From: a virus
Virus record (IMG/VR): IMGVR_UViG_3300048065_000269
Span: 1-33,479 of that record
Length of the DNA: 33,479 nt
Direction: 5' to 3' (one strand)
Of this stretch, positions 1 to 8,664 are shown piece after piece (the first letter of the stretch is position 1; each line of letters starts with the position of its first letter). A program made the translations under genes and the position numbers. Below the pieces are notes generated by a model, which worked only from the letters and a program-made list of their open reading frames with translations, did no database searches and was not told where the DNA came from.

Positions 1-1673
1 CACAAGCAAACACAATGCAAGCTGCACAGGCGGCTCCTGCAGTAGATGCGGCTATGCAAGCTACACAAGCTGCACAAGCTAACCCACAAGACCCACGTGC
101 GCAAGTAACTGCTGCACAACAGACTGCCTCATCAGTAGGTAATCTACAAGCTGCGCAGGGCAATGCTTCTCTTATTAATAATCCAGTACAACGTCAGATA
201 CAACAGGGTGAGTTAATTAGTGGTGCTGCTGATGCGGCTACTGCCTCTGCCTTTACTGCACAAGTTCAGGCTGCACAGGCTACTCCATCACAACAGGCTA
301 CTGTACAGGGACAGCTTGATGGATTGATGCAGCAGTTCCAAGGGGGTGCTACTCCAACATGGGCTGCTGGGGCAATGAGGGCTGCTACAGCGGCTATGGC
401 TGCTCGTGGCTTGGGTGCTTCATCTCTTGCTGGTCAGGCTATTGTACAGGCTGCTATGGAATCAGCAATACCTATTGCACAGGCAGATGCTGCAACACAG
501 GCACAGTTTGAGGGTCAAAACTTATCTAACCGTCAGCAACGTGCGATGTTAGCAGCACAACAACGTGCGCAGTTTATGGGTCAGGAGTTTGACCAAGAGT
601 TTCAGTCACGTGTACAGAACTCTGCACGTATTGGTGACATAGCCAACATGAACTTCACTGCTGAACAGCAGGTACAGCTAGAGAACTCACGTGCTGTGAA
701 TACAATGAACCTAAATAACCTGTCTAACTCACAGGCAATGGTTATGGCTGAAGCATCTGCATTGGCACAGTTAGACACGCAAAACTTAAATAATAGACAA
801 CAGACTGCCGTACAAAATGCTCAGTCATTCTTGCAAACAGATATGGCTAATCTATCTAATCAGCAACAGACTGAACTGTTTAAATCTCAACAACGTGTGC
901 AGTCTATGTTTACAGACCAAGCTGCTAAAAACGCTGCAGCGCAGTTTAATGCATCAAGTGAGAATCAAGTTGACCAGTTCTTCCAGCAGCTTGGTTCTCA
1001 AGTATCACAGTTCAATGCGACACAAGCTAACGCACAGGCGCAGTATAATGCAGGTCAAATTAACACAGTCAACCGCTTTAATGCTGAACTGAATAACCAG
1101 CGTGACCAGTTTAATGCCAACAATCAAATGGTAATTGCACAAAGTAATGCGCAGTGGCGTAGACAAATTGCTACAGCAGATACTGCAGCAGTTAATCGTG
1201 CTAATGAATTAAATGCTAATGCTATCTTGGATATCAGCAAAACTGCATATAATAATTTGTGGAACTATTACAATGATACAATGGAATGGGCGTGGACTTC
1301 TGCTGAAAATGATAGCGATAGAGTTGTGCAGATGGCATTAGGAGAGTTATCCGCTAAAACAAGTATAGATATGCAAAATTTAAAAACTAACGCAGAAGAA
1401 AGTGGTGCTATTGGTGGTTTCTTTAGTAGTTTATTAACTAGCCCAACAGCAGGAACTATTTTAGGTAGCATTTTTTGTTGGGTAGCCAGAGAGGTGTATG
1501 GTCCTGCAAACTATGATTGGGTTTTATTTAGGGAATGGATGTTAACCAAAGCACCAAAATGGTTATTACAGTTATATAAAACCCATGGTGAACAATTTGC
1601 TAAATTTATTAGTGATAAACCTAGAGTTAAAAAAATAATAAAAATATTGATGGATAAGGCTATAAAAAAATGA
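1..1673 (+). CDS. Gln/Ala-rich virion protein, 5' end outside window (partial)
   Basis: The frame is already open at the first base, and the first ATG (position 15) has no Shine-Dalgarno sequence, so the gene almost certainly begins upstream. The visible ~555 residues are two-part. The first ~420 residues are very rich in Gln, Ala and Asn, with loose heptad-like repeats built on NLSNRQQ / NLNNRQQ / FNA-Q, typical of elongated helical phage structural proteins. The last ~90 residues change character: a Gly/Ser-rich hydrophobic segment (GGFFSSLLTSPTAGTILGS) leads into a Trp/aromatic-rich tail (CWVAREVYG..., FREWML, HGEQFAKFISDKP). I have seen that tail at the C-terminus of other marine phage virion proteins, but I know no named family for it. 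The stop overlaps the next start (ATGA). Likely a virion, ejection or tail-associated protein; exact role unknown. The A+T content rises sharply from about 1200 onward. Confidence 0.75.
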   Translation, partial: QANTMQAAQAAPAVDAAMQATQAAQANPQDPRAQVTAAQQTASSVGNLQAAQGNASLINNPVQRQIQQGELISGAADAATASAFTAQVQAAQATPSQQATVQGQLDGLMQQFQGGATPTWAAGAMRAATAAMAARGLGASSLAGQAIVQAAMESAIPIAQADAATQAQFEGQNLSNRQQRAMLAAQQRAQFMGQEFDQEFQSRVQNSARIGDIANMNFTAEQQVQLENSRAVNTMNLNNLSNSQAMVMAEASALAQLDTQNLNNRQQTAVQNAQSFLQTDMANLSNQQQTELFKSQQRVQSMFTDQAAKNAAAQFNASSENQVDQFFQQLGSQVSQFNATQANAQAQYNAGQINTVNRFNAELNNQRDQFNANNQMVIAQSNAQWRRQIATADTAAVNRANELNANAILDISKTAYNNLWNYYNDTMEWAWTSAENDSDRVVQMALGELSAKTSIDMQNLKTNAEESGAIGGFFSSLLTSPTAGTILGSIFCWVAREVYGPANYDWVLFREWMLTKAPKWLLQLYKTHGEQFAKFISDKPRVKKIIKILMDKAIKK

Positions 1674-1915
1674 GTATAGAGCGTCAACCGGGAAAACTTG
1701 CTACCGCAAATTTACGTAGAGCAGTTTCTGAAATGCAAAAAAATAAAGCAAAAGTAAAACCTCAAACTAGAACAGGTTTACTTTCACGTAATAATATGGT
1801 AGAATCAAGAAATAAAACAGAAGAAAAAACATCATCTGAAAGTAAAAAAGTGCTAGATTATATGATAGCTATTCGTGAAGCTATGTCTGTTGATGATAAT
1901 GAGGAAGTAGTATAA
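1670..1915 (+). CDS. Small virion-operon protein, unknown function
   Basis: An 81-residue, Lys/Glu/Asn-rich protein whose ATG overlaps the preceding stop and whose stop overlaps the next ATG (TAATG), so it is translationally coupled on both sides. The N-terminal half is basic (RQPGKLATANLRRAV, KNKAKVKPQTRTG) and the C-terminus acidic (SVDDNEEVV). No signal peptide, membrane segment or recognised domain is visible. Its position between virion genes suggests a minor structural or assembly role, which is inference only. Confidence 0.7.
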   Translation: MSIERQPGKLATANLRRAVSEMQKNKAKVKPQTRTGLLSRNNMVESRNKTEEKTSSESKKVLDYMIAIREAMSVDDNEEVV

Positions 1916-2418
1916 TGGCGTTTAGAGAAACTGGAAATTTTGATGCACCTATTCCGGGTCAAGGTTTAACATCCGAACCAGGTTCCCGTCCTTGGCAAAG
2001 TCCACCAGAGTTTTCTACAGTAGATCAAGGTGTAGAGTTCTATGTATCTCGTATAGTAGAGCCAAAAATGGCTGCACAACTTTTAGATATTATTGAAATG
2101 GGTATTCCCTTAACTGCCATAGCCGAAACACTAACTCTTGGCGGTGTTATGCAGGGTATGCATACAGTTGATGTTGGTGTACTTATTAATCCTATTTTAG
2201 TGGAATTAATGGAAGGTCTTGCTAAAAATGCGGATGTTAAATATATTGTGGGTGATGTAGATGACGATAATTTACCCGATCAAGGTATTATTAATAAAAC
2301 TATGTCTAGTTTAAATGAAATGGATAAAGACGAACTAGAAAGTGCAATGATGGAAATAGATAATACAGAGACCCTTACGGAACCAAAAGGTTTAATGTCT
2401 CGTAAAGGAGTAATGTAA
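1915..2418 (+). CDS. Virion structural protein, FDAPIPGQ family
   Basis: A 167-residue protein. The N-terminus (FDAPIPGQGLTSEPGSRPW, then SPPEF) matches my memory of a small structural protein family of T4-like cyanophages and other marine phages with a 'PIPGxxxT..PWxxPPE' opening. The middle is hydrophobic and helical (MAAQLLDIIEMGIPLTAIAETLTLGG, then VGVLINPILVELMEGLAKNA) and the C-terminus acidic. It ends two bases before the next gene, within the tightly packed virion operon. Biochemical role not established; assignment as a virion protein rests on the remembered family and the context. Confidence 0.65.
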   Translation: MAFRETGNFDAPIPGQGLTSEPGSRPWQSPPEFSTVDQGVEFYVSRIVEPKMAAQLLDIIEMGIPLTAIAETLTLGGVMQGMHTVDVGVLINPILVELMEGLAKNADVKYIVGDVDDDNLPDQGIINKTMSSLNEMDKDELESAMMEIDNTETLTEPKGLMSRKGVM

Positions 2419-2419
2419 T

Positions 2420-4129
2420 ATGGCTTTTAGATTACAATCTTTTTTAGCAGGTGCTGCAAAAGAAGCAACTAAAAATTTACGGGCTAGAGATGAAGACCTT
2501 TTAGAATCAATTAAAAATAGTGCTTCTAATTTAGCTAAAGAAGCTAAAAATGTACGTAAAGAACGTATGAATGCTATACGCGAGTATGGCAGTAAAGGTA
2601 GGCGGTTACGCAATGAATATGGATTAAATGACGGTCAAATTCAAACTATTTTATCTGATGGTGTAGAAAAATTTGATACTTTTGTTAAAGATGTGCAATC
2701 CGGGGCATTAAGACATGTTCGTAGTGGTGGAACAATGGAAACTTTTAATACACGAGATTTTATTCAAGAAAATCTCTTTAAAAGTATTAATGTTGATAAT
2801 CCTGGCGAAACTCAGTATATGAGCCTAGAAGATCAATCTAAATTGTATGGTAGTTTATCTGTGCCTAGCACCCTAGATGCAGATGCTGAAGCTGCAGGTA
2901 TTTCAGCGCAGTCCCAAACTTTATTTGGTGGAATGAGCGAAGCAGATGCACGAAAACGTCTAGGTACTTTTACAGGAGCAGAACAGTACTCTGGTCCGGG
3001 TTTTGCTTCTTCTGGTTATGCTTATCAAGCACCCGCTGTTGGTTTGGATACTGAACTTGCTATGCAAGCAGCGGATGCGAGTATTCGTAAAACAGAATCT
3101 GGTATAAAAGTAGATCAACAAGCTATTGAACTTTCAAAACAAAAAGTTAAATCCATGATAGCAGACACTAAAATTGCAGTGGATGTAAACAAAAGAACAG
3201 CAGAAAAAGAAAAGTTATTTCAAGGTCCAGAACTTGCAGCATTGAAAGCTAATACAGATCGTATTAATCAAGCTATTAGTAATGACCAATTAAAAGGTGA
3301 CGCATTAGAAGCGGAATTAGCAACTGTATACGCTACTCAAGGAGCCACAATAGAGAAAGCAGAATTACAAAATGATTTAATACGCGCACAGATAATTGAA
3401 ACTGGTACGTATAAAGATGCTGAAGAACTGGCATACTCTAGTATAGCTGTTGCAGATAAAGCGGAAGCAGACCTAGCTGAAATGAAAGCTAGTGGCAATT
3501 TTGATCAGACTGAAATTGCAAAGCAACAAGCTATTGCAACAAGTGCTAGAAACAGCGCAGATGAGAATTTAAAGTTGATGGGCGATCAAGTGAGTGAAGA
3601 CTTATTTAGTAAAATAAATTTAGATAACTCATTTAGTAAAAAATTACAGGCTGCGTCCACCGCATTCAATGTAGGTATGGAATTTTCTAGCATGGGAGAT
3701 GCTATTTCAGGTATGTCAGAAGGTAAAATGCCACAATTTCTTACTGCTCTTGACAGTGTAATTAAAGACCTTAATACCTCTTATGGTAAGTATACAGCAG
3801 GAAAGAATTTTGTTGCGGGTAAAAGGAATACGTTTAACAAGGCTATAGATGCGTATTCAAAAGAAACAACTTTTATAGACGCTAAAAAGCCAGCAACTAG
3901 AACAGACGTATTAAAAAAGAGAGGAGCTGGGGAGGTAGTTGATTTTGGAAGGTTTGAGTTAGTAAGACCCAGCAAAACAGATGATGAGGCTACTAAAAAA
4001 ACATTTATGACTAAATTAACTGCATTAGCTGAAATGGCTAAACCGGGAGATATTACCACTATACCCACAAAGGATGGCACAAACAGAATTTATGTAATGG
4101 GTAGTGCTGGTAAATGGTTACAACAATAA
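2420..4129 (+). CDS. Putative internal virion/ejection protein, coiled-coil rich
   Basis: A 569-residue protein with long stretches of predicted helix and few aromatics. The first ~60 residues are strongly amphipathic and basic (LQSFLAGAAKEATKNLRARDE, NVRKERMNAIREYGSKGRR). Residues ~210-400 are Ala/Gln/Lys/Glu-rich, coiled-coil-like (SIRKTESGIKVDQQAIELSK and onward). A compact C-terminal stretch follows (KKTFMTKLTALAEMAKPGDI...). No enzymatic motif was found. The SD-like AAAGGAG lies within the preceding gene's end. Its place between the 167-aa structural protein and the 1265-aa protein resembles the gp14-gp15-gp16 ejection module of T7-like phages; that analogy is from order and size only. 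Confidence 0.65.
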   Translation: MAFRLQSFLAGAAKEATKNLRARDEDLLESIKNSASNLAKEAKNVRKERMNAIREYGSKGRRLRNEYGLNDGQIQTILSDGVEKFDTFVKDVQSGALRHVRSGGTMETFNTRDFIQENLFKSINVDNPGETQYMSLEDQSKLYGSLSVPSTLDADAEAAGISAQSQTLFGGMSEADARKRLGTFTGAEQYSGPGFASSGYAYQAPAVGLDTELAMQAADASIRKTESGIKVDQQAIELSKQKVKSMIADTKIAVDVNKRTAEKEKLFQGPELAALKANTDRINQAISNDQLKGDALEAELATVYATQGATIEKAELQNDLIRAQIIETGTYKDAEELAYSSIAVADKAEADLAEMKASGNFDQTEIAKQQAIATSARNSADENLKLMGDQVSEDLFSKINLDNSFSKKLQAASTAFNVGMEFSSMGDAISGMSEGKMPQFLTALDSVIKDLNTSYGKYTAGKNFVAGKRNTFNKAIDAYSKETTFIDAKKPATRTDVLKKRGAGEVVDFGRFELVRPSKTDDEATKKTFMTKLTALAEMAKPGDITTIPTKDGTNRIYVMGSAGKWLQQ

Positions 4130-4144
4130 TAGCGAGTTGTTAAA

Positions 4145-7100
4145 ATGAATGAAGATGATTTTATCTTTGATGACGATGATGATGCTATTGTTAATCAAAC
4201 TCCTGTAGAGGAACAGTCTTCAAACGAAGATGATTTTATCTTTGATGACTATAAAGACGATAGTCAAGAAGATATTAGTTCTGATTTATCTCTTGAATCT
4301 CAAGAGCAAGACTTCATATTTGATGACTATGATGATAGCCAAACAGTAGGAGATGTATCTTCTGCTGTTGCACCTGTTTCTGTAGAAGAACCTGAAGCAC
4401 CTGAAGGTTATGAATACAGCATGGAACTGGTCACTGACAGTGAAGGTAATACGTCAGCACAAAGAGTACTAAAAAAAGTAACTGGTAGATTTGAAGGGCC
4501 GGAGTACACTGATCCAGCATTTACTTATGAGGACACTGGTGAGGCATTAAGCAGACTAGGATCATCTGTCTATGATACACTATCTTTAGTAGATACAGCA
4601 CCTAAAAATGTATTCGGGGAAACATTTACGGTAGACTATGTGCCTGAATATCTTAGACCCTTTGTTAGAACTGTAGGTAAAGCAGTTGACGGTACTATTG
4701 TTCAGCCTGTTTTTGGTACAGCAAAAGACTTAACAAACGTAGCTTTAGGAACTTTAGACTTAGGTTTACAATTTGGTAAGGAATCTATACAAGGGATAGG
4801 AACAGCAGTTACTCGCGCTGTACATGAAGGTATTACAAGTGAGAGTGATGCTGTAGATAGTCTCACCTCTCTTCCCGGTTCTAATAGTGCTAAAGATATT
4901 CTTTCTGCTATCAAAGAAGGTGCTAAACTTTTAGATATAGAGGGTACCGATATTATTAAGGCATCCCCCAAAACAGCAGGAAAACAATTAACTCGTGATG
5001 CAGTACTCGCATTAGAAACTGCAGGAATTATATCTAGTCCCGCTATTGGTGCTAGAACTGCCCTTGCTCCCTTACGTGCTGCAAAAAAAGAAATAGCAGA
5101 TGCTACTCGTTCTGCTAATAGACGTATTCGCGTAGACGAAGCAAAAGCAAATGAAGCAAGACTTATAGCCAAAAGACGGGCTAAAGCAGCAAAGGATGTG
5201 CGAGATCGTGCTAACGAAGCTGACAAGGAAGCAAGAGCAACAATAACAGAAATAGAAGAAGAATTGTTAGACGGTCAAAGCATTCACCGTATAACAAAAA
5301 GTGGTAGAATTGCGATTGATTATGACAAAGCTATCGACTTAGGTAAGAAAAAAACAGATGAGTTAATATCTGGTGAATTAGCTGATGATGTAGTATTGCA
5401 GGATGTTGTGGGTACAACTAATCAGTTACTTCATCCTATACTTAATCCCGACAAATTTGAACCCGTATTAGCGGCTCTTATGAAAATGAAAGACCGTTAT
5501 CCTGATGCCTTTAAACCTGCAAAACATTTAGAAGGTCCATATAAAGGCAGAAAAAAAACTTTTGGTCAGCAGTTAAAAGATTTAGTTATTGCTAATACAG
5601 ATGAAGCTAATCAAGAATTATTTGATATTGCTTCAAGATACGGCCTTACTAGGGATGACTTAGCTAATATGATTATGAGTGGTGACAGGATAGCTGCGCA
5701 AACTTTACGAGCAAAAGGTATTGCTTTACAGAAACTCAGACGAGGTGGAAAAGAAACACCTGCAACAAAATTAGATGACGCACAGGTAAAACACGAAAAA
5801 GACTTTGATGATGCTGCAAAAAATATGTCTACGATTTCACAAAATATTAAACGCGGTGAAAATATTGTTTTAGGTTTATTGACAGGTACAATTGGAACAG
5901 CCGCACGTAACCTTGAATCCTTTCTAATTAGGTCTCCTTTAGAGGGTCTAGTAAGAGTTATGGAAGAAGCCACAATACAAGCAAGTAATAAAATAAAGGC
6001 TAGAAAATTTGTAGGTCCACCAGAGCCACCCAAATTATCAAATGACGAATTAATTGTATTGGCTGACCGTAATCCTCATGCTACCGCATTAGAAGGACTA
6101 TCTAATACGTGGGATATAACTCGTGGTAATCCTAAACAGATGCAAGAGTTAGTTGATTACATATCTTCTAGTGCAGGAAAAGAATATGCTCAACTTAACA
6201 AAAGGCTATACTCAAACATCGAAGAACTACAGATGGGTTATGGTAGAGGAGAAGGTAAATTAGGAGATACCACACTAAGTGCAATGGAAGATTTAGTGCA
6301 GGTTCTTAATGCGCCTAACCGTTGGCAAGAATTTCATATTCGTAATGGGCATTACTTTGGTAGTATACAACAACAAATTCAACGTGAATGGGGTCTTAAC
6401 TTTATAGAGACTATGAACAGAAGAGGGATAAAAGACTTCTTAAATGATTCTCCACAACTCAGACCTAAAGGTGCGCGGTCTTTTAAAGACATACTAGCAA
6501 AAGCTACAGAAGATGCACTAGAGATTACGTATGCGGCTGCACCTAAAACACAAACTGGTAAAGCTGTTATAAATTGGTTTCGTAAAACACCCTTTGCCTC
6601 TGTGCTTATGGCTTTCCCTAGATTTTCATTAAAAGCAATGGAATACTTTGGCGCAACTTTTGCTGGCGCACCGTATGTAATGGCTAGAAGGGCATTGTCT
6701 AAAGGTAAACCTAGTCCAAATGATACTAATTTAATTGCTATGAATGTAGCTGGCGGTGTCGGTGTTGCCTCTGCTACCATGTATCGTTTATCGGATGATG
6801 CTCCTGCGGATTACACTAAAATAAAAACACCGGGTGGAAACGAAGTCGATACTACATACTTAATTCCCTTACCTCAAATGCTGTGGTTTGGGGAACTCTT
6901 TGCGCAATGGATCAAAGGCGATGGTGATGTTAGCGACTTTCTTAAAGGTGGGGGAAATAAAAAATTTGTAGAGTTATTTACGGGTACAAATGCTAAAGCA
7001 AATCAACAGCTAGGTACAGTCTTTAATAATTTAGTAGATTCTATGTCAGATAAAGATAGTCTGCGTAGCGATCAAATTGTATCCAAAACCGTTGGTGATT

Positions 7101-7942
7101 TTTTAGGAAGTTTAGCGGGTAGACCCTTTAGACCACTATCTCAAGTAGTAGATGCAGAACGAATGTTAGGTAAGAGACCTTTAGAGTTTAGGTCTTTTTC
7201 CGCTGATCCTGTTATTGACAATATGCCAAAGGCTATTGTTAAACGTATGGGTAAGCAACTACGGAATCAAGGTATACTCAGATCAGCAGAAGAAGAAAAA
7301 ACATTTCCTATTAAATCTTATCCGTTTAATCCTGAAGGAAAGACCAGAGTATTACCAGCGGCTAGACTATTTTTAGGTGCAACTATAACATCTCCACCTA
7401 CAGAAATACAAGAATGGTTAACTGGCAGAAACTACAGACAACAGTATTTATTTGAAGGACGTACAGGCATAGATACTGTAGATGATGTCATCACTGAAAC
7501 TTTTAATAATATAGCCATACCAGCTATAACAGAAATTATGAAAAGTGAAAAATCTAAAATGTCTAAAGCTAAAACTCGTGAAGAAAAGAAAAAAGTGTAC
7601 AAAGAAAGCCGCGAGTTAGTTGATGCTTTTTTAACCAGAGTTAAAAATGTAGCGTCTTCCACGCCTTACAAATTTAGAGAGGGCAAAGTAGATGAAAAGG
7701 GTGTTCGCACTACTGGTACTTTTAATCAAAAGTATGTAATAGAACTTGCCAGAGTCATGCGTTTGAATAGTGATGATTTAAAAAGGGCAATGGAGCAAAC
7801 TAGAAAACTTATGGATATGCCAAAAGATGCACCTTTAGATTTCACTAACACTCTTATGTTAAGGAATATCGCAAACGCAGGGGAATTAAGAAAGAAAAAA
7901 ATAAGGGATGTTGTAAATAAAGCAATACCATCTCTTAACTAA
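4145..7942 (+). CDS. Very large (1265 aa) putative internal virion/ejection protein
   Basis: The largest gene in the window and the last rightward gene before the convergent terminator. The N-terminus is very acidic and carries three copies of a DDFIFDD(D/Y) motif at about residues 4-11, 28-36 and 55-62; two of them are nearly identical at DNA level. A Lys/Arg/Ala-rich helical zone follows (~residues 315-370), then long mixed helical regions. Moderately hydrophobic stretches occur around residues 580-600 (ENIVLGLLTGTIGTAARN) and 860-880 (NLIAMNVAGGVGVASATMY). I see no lytic transglycosylase signature such as T7 gp16 has. Size, position and helical nature suggest an ejected internal-core protein; function inferred. 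Confidence 0.65.
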   Translation: MNEDDFIFDDDDDAIVNQTPVEEQSSNEDDFIFDDYKDDSQEDISSDLSLESQEQDFIFDDYDDSQTVGDVSSAVAPVSVEEPEAPEGYEYSMELVTDSEGNTSAQRVLKKVTGRFEGPEYTDPAFTYEDTGEALSRLGSSVYDTLSLVDTAPKNVFGETFTVDYVPEYLRPFVRTVGKAVDGTIVQPVFGTAKDLTNVALGTLDLGLQFGKESIQGIGTAVTRAVHEGITSESDAVDSLTSLPGSNSAKDILSAIKEGAKLLDIEGTDIIKASPKTAGKQLTRDAVLALETAGIISSPAIGARTALAPLRAAKKEIADATRSANRRIRVDEAKANEARLIAKRRAKAAKDVRDRANEADKEARATITEIEEELLDGQSIHRITKSGRIAIDYDKAIDLGKKKTDELISGELADDVVLQDVVGTTNQLLHPILNPDKFEPVLAALMKMKDRYPDAFKPAKHLEGPYKGRKKTFGQQLKDLVIANTDEANQELFDIASRYGLTRDDLANMIMSGDRIAAQTLRAKGIALQKLRRGGKETPATKLDDAQVKHEKDFDDAAKNMSTISQNIKRGENIVLGLLTGTIGTAARNLESFLIRSPLEGLVRVMEEATIQASNKIKARKFVGPPEPPKLSNDELIVLADRNPHATALEGLSNTWDITRGNPKQMQELVDYISSSAGKEYAQLNKRLYSNIEELQMGYGRGEGKLGDTTLSAMEDLVQVLNAPNRWQEFHIRNGHYFGSIQQQIQREWGLNFIETMNRRGIKDFLNDSPQLRPKGARSFKDILAKATEDALEITYAAAPKTQTGKAVINWFRKTPFASVLMAFPRFSLKAMEYFGATFAGAPYVMARRALSKGKPSPNDTNLIAMNVAGGVGVASATMYRLSDDAPADYTKIKTPGGNEVDTTYLIPLPQMLWFGELFAQWIKGDGDVSDFLKGGGNKKFVELFTGTNAKANQQLGTVFNNLVDSMSDKDSLRSDQIVSKTVGDFLGSLAGRPFRPLSQVVDAERMLGKRPLEFRSFSADPVIDNMPKAIVKRMGKQLRNQGILRSAEEEKTFPIKSYPFNPEGKTRVLPAARLFLGATITSPPTEIQEWLTGRNYRQQYLFEGRTGIDTVDDVITETFNNIAIPAITEIMKSEKSKMSKAKTREEKKKVYKESRELVDAFLTRVKNVASSTPYKFREGKVDEKGVRTTGTFNQKYVIELARVMRLNSDDLKRAMEQTRKLMDMPKDAPLDFTNTLMLRNIANAGELRKKKIRDVVNKAIPSLN

Positions 7943-7970
7943 AAGAGGGGGCAATTAAGCCCCCTTTTCT
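7943..7970. terminator. Bidirectional intrinsic terminator between convergent operons
   Basis: An AGGGGGC / GCCCCCT stem with a 6-nt loop AATTAA is flanked by AAAAG on the left and TTTTCT on the right. It starts right after the stop of the 1265-aa gene and contains the stop codon of the leftward 45-aa gene in its loop. The A-run and T-run on opposite sides let it act in both directions. Confidence 0.85.
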
Positions 7971-8092
7971 ATGCGCCACCATCCGTCATACTGCTTTATA
8001 CAATCACATATGTCATTGGCTAATGCCATACCAAACATATACAGAAACCACAGTGTAACAATAAGAAAGGGCGTAGCCTTAACGATTGTCAC
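7955..8092 (-). CDS. Small single-span membrane protein
   Basis: Reading from a GTG at 8092 that overlaps the end of the MazG-like gene gives 45 residues: a short N-terminus, one hydrophobic segment (about residues 8-26, PFLIVTLWFLYMFGMALA), then a short polar tail with two Cys (DICDCIKQ). A longer frame from an ATG at 8164 exists but would lie mostly inside the MazG-like gene; CAGGG just upstream favours the GTG. It is the last gene of the leftward operon, and its stop lies in the terminator loop. Function unknown. Confidence 0.5.
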   Translation of the reverse strand: MTIVKATPFLIVTLWFLYMFGMALANDICDCIKQYDGWWRIEKGA

Positions 8093-8453
8093 CAGAACCC
8101 TGAAGCTGTCCCCTAGATTTACGGTCAGCCAGTTTCTCAAGATTATCTTCCATGACTTTGCCAAGGTTCGCTCCTAACTCTTTTGATAGCACGGCTATAT
8201 ACCAACATACATCACCTAACTCCTTTGTAATCTCTGCACGTTTAGCAGGGCTATCCCCATCACGTATTAACTTTTTAGCCTTGTTAGCAATCTCACCTGC
8301 CTCACCAGCCAGTCCTAACGTCAAGTACGCTAGGGCTGTTTCTTTTGGGAAGATGGCTGTAGTACAGGCTTTGTTCTGGTAGTCTGATGCGGTTATGCCA
8401 CTCATCTGTTTCTCCTTCATCCACTGTTTAGCTTCCTGCTCTAGCTTTTCCAT
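8079..8453 (-). CDS. mazG: MazG-like nucleoside triphosphate pyrophosphohydrolase
   Basis: A 124-residue protein with the MazG-type helical pattern: LAYLTLGLAGEAGEIANKAKK supplies the first metal-binding EAGE element, and KELGDVCWYIAVLSKELG supplies the second (E..D), as in the all-alpha NTP pyrophosphatase superfamily. Such enzymes hydrolyse NTPs or dNTPs to monophosphates; phage versions are often proposed to alter host nucleotide pools or (p)ppGpp levels. The longer frame from 8654 is a shadow of the upstream gene; I chose the ATG at 8453, which has GAGAGG upstream and yields a normal family length. The start overlaps the end of the RMF-like gene. Family call firm, substrate unknown. Confidence 0.85.
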   Translation of the reverse strand: MEKLEQEAKQWMKEKQMSGITASDYQNKACTTAIFPKETALAYLTLGLAGEAGEIANKAKKLIRDGDSPAKRAEITKELGDVCWYIAVLSKELGANLGKVMEDNLEKLADRKSRGQLQGSGDNR

Positions 8454-8664
8454 TCTGTGTAATCCTCTCAAGGTTATCGTAGAATGCAGTATTCCATCCA
8501 CGTACCCACTCACGATGCTGCATAGTATTCCTATCCATGCCGCTGTCAGCCATGAAGAAACCCTTCTTAGCCTTACCGCACTTACCTTTCTTAAAAGCTT
8601 CGTAGCCCCACTCAAACTGAATCTTGAGTGGAGCATCGTACTTACTGAGGCCATTACGCCGCAT
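8428..8664 (-). CDS. RMF-like small protein (possible ribosome-modulation factor homologue)
   Basis: A 78-residue basic protein starting at the ATG at 8664, six bases after AGGAGA; an in-frame ATG at 8670 touches the SD and is less likely. The pattern F-x-W-G-Y-E-A-F-x-K-G near residue 20 and R-E-W-V-R-G-W-N-T-A-F near residue 55 resembles the two conserved blocks of E. coli ribosome modulation factor (GYQAG... and R.QW..GW). A Lys/Gly-rich insert (KCGKAKKGFFMADSG) separates them. If homologous, it would bind ribosomes and dampen host translation. The similarity is my own motif reading and not a search result; an unrelated phage protein is possible. Confidence 0.5.
   Translation of the reverse strand: MRRNGLSKYDAPLKIQFEWGYEAFKKGKCGKAKKGFFMADSGMDRNTMQHREWVRGWNTAFYDNLERITQNGKARAGS

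Noticed and set aside
4145-7942. Lytic transglycosylase or RNA polymerase domain in the 1265-aa protein
   Set aside because: No SLT catalytic Glu/GLMQ motif and no virion RNA polymerase motifs could be found.
7971-8382. Plus-strand ORFs opposite MazG and the small membrane gene
   Set aside because: They would run through the terminator region and lie opposite a clear MazG coding frame.
8079-8654. 191-aa reading of the MazG-like frame
   Set aside because: The first 67 residues lie inside the RMF-like gene in another frame, read as low-quality coding, and the shorter start has a better SD and normal MazG length.
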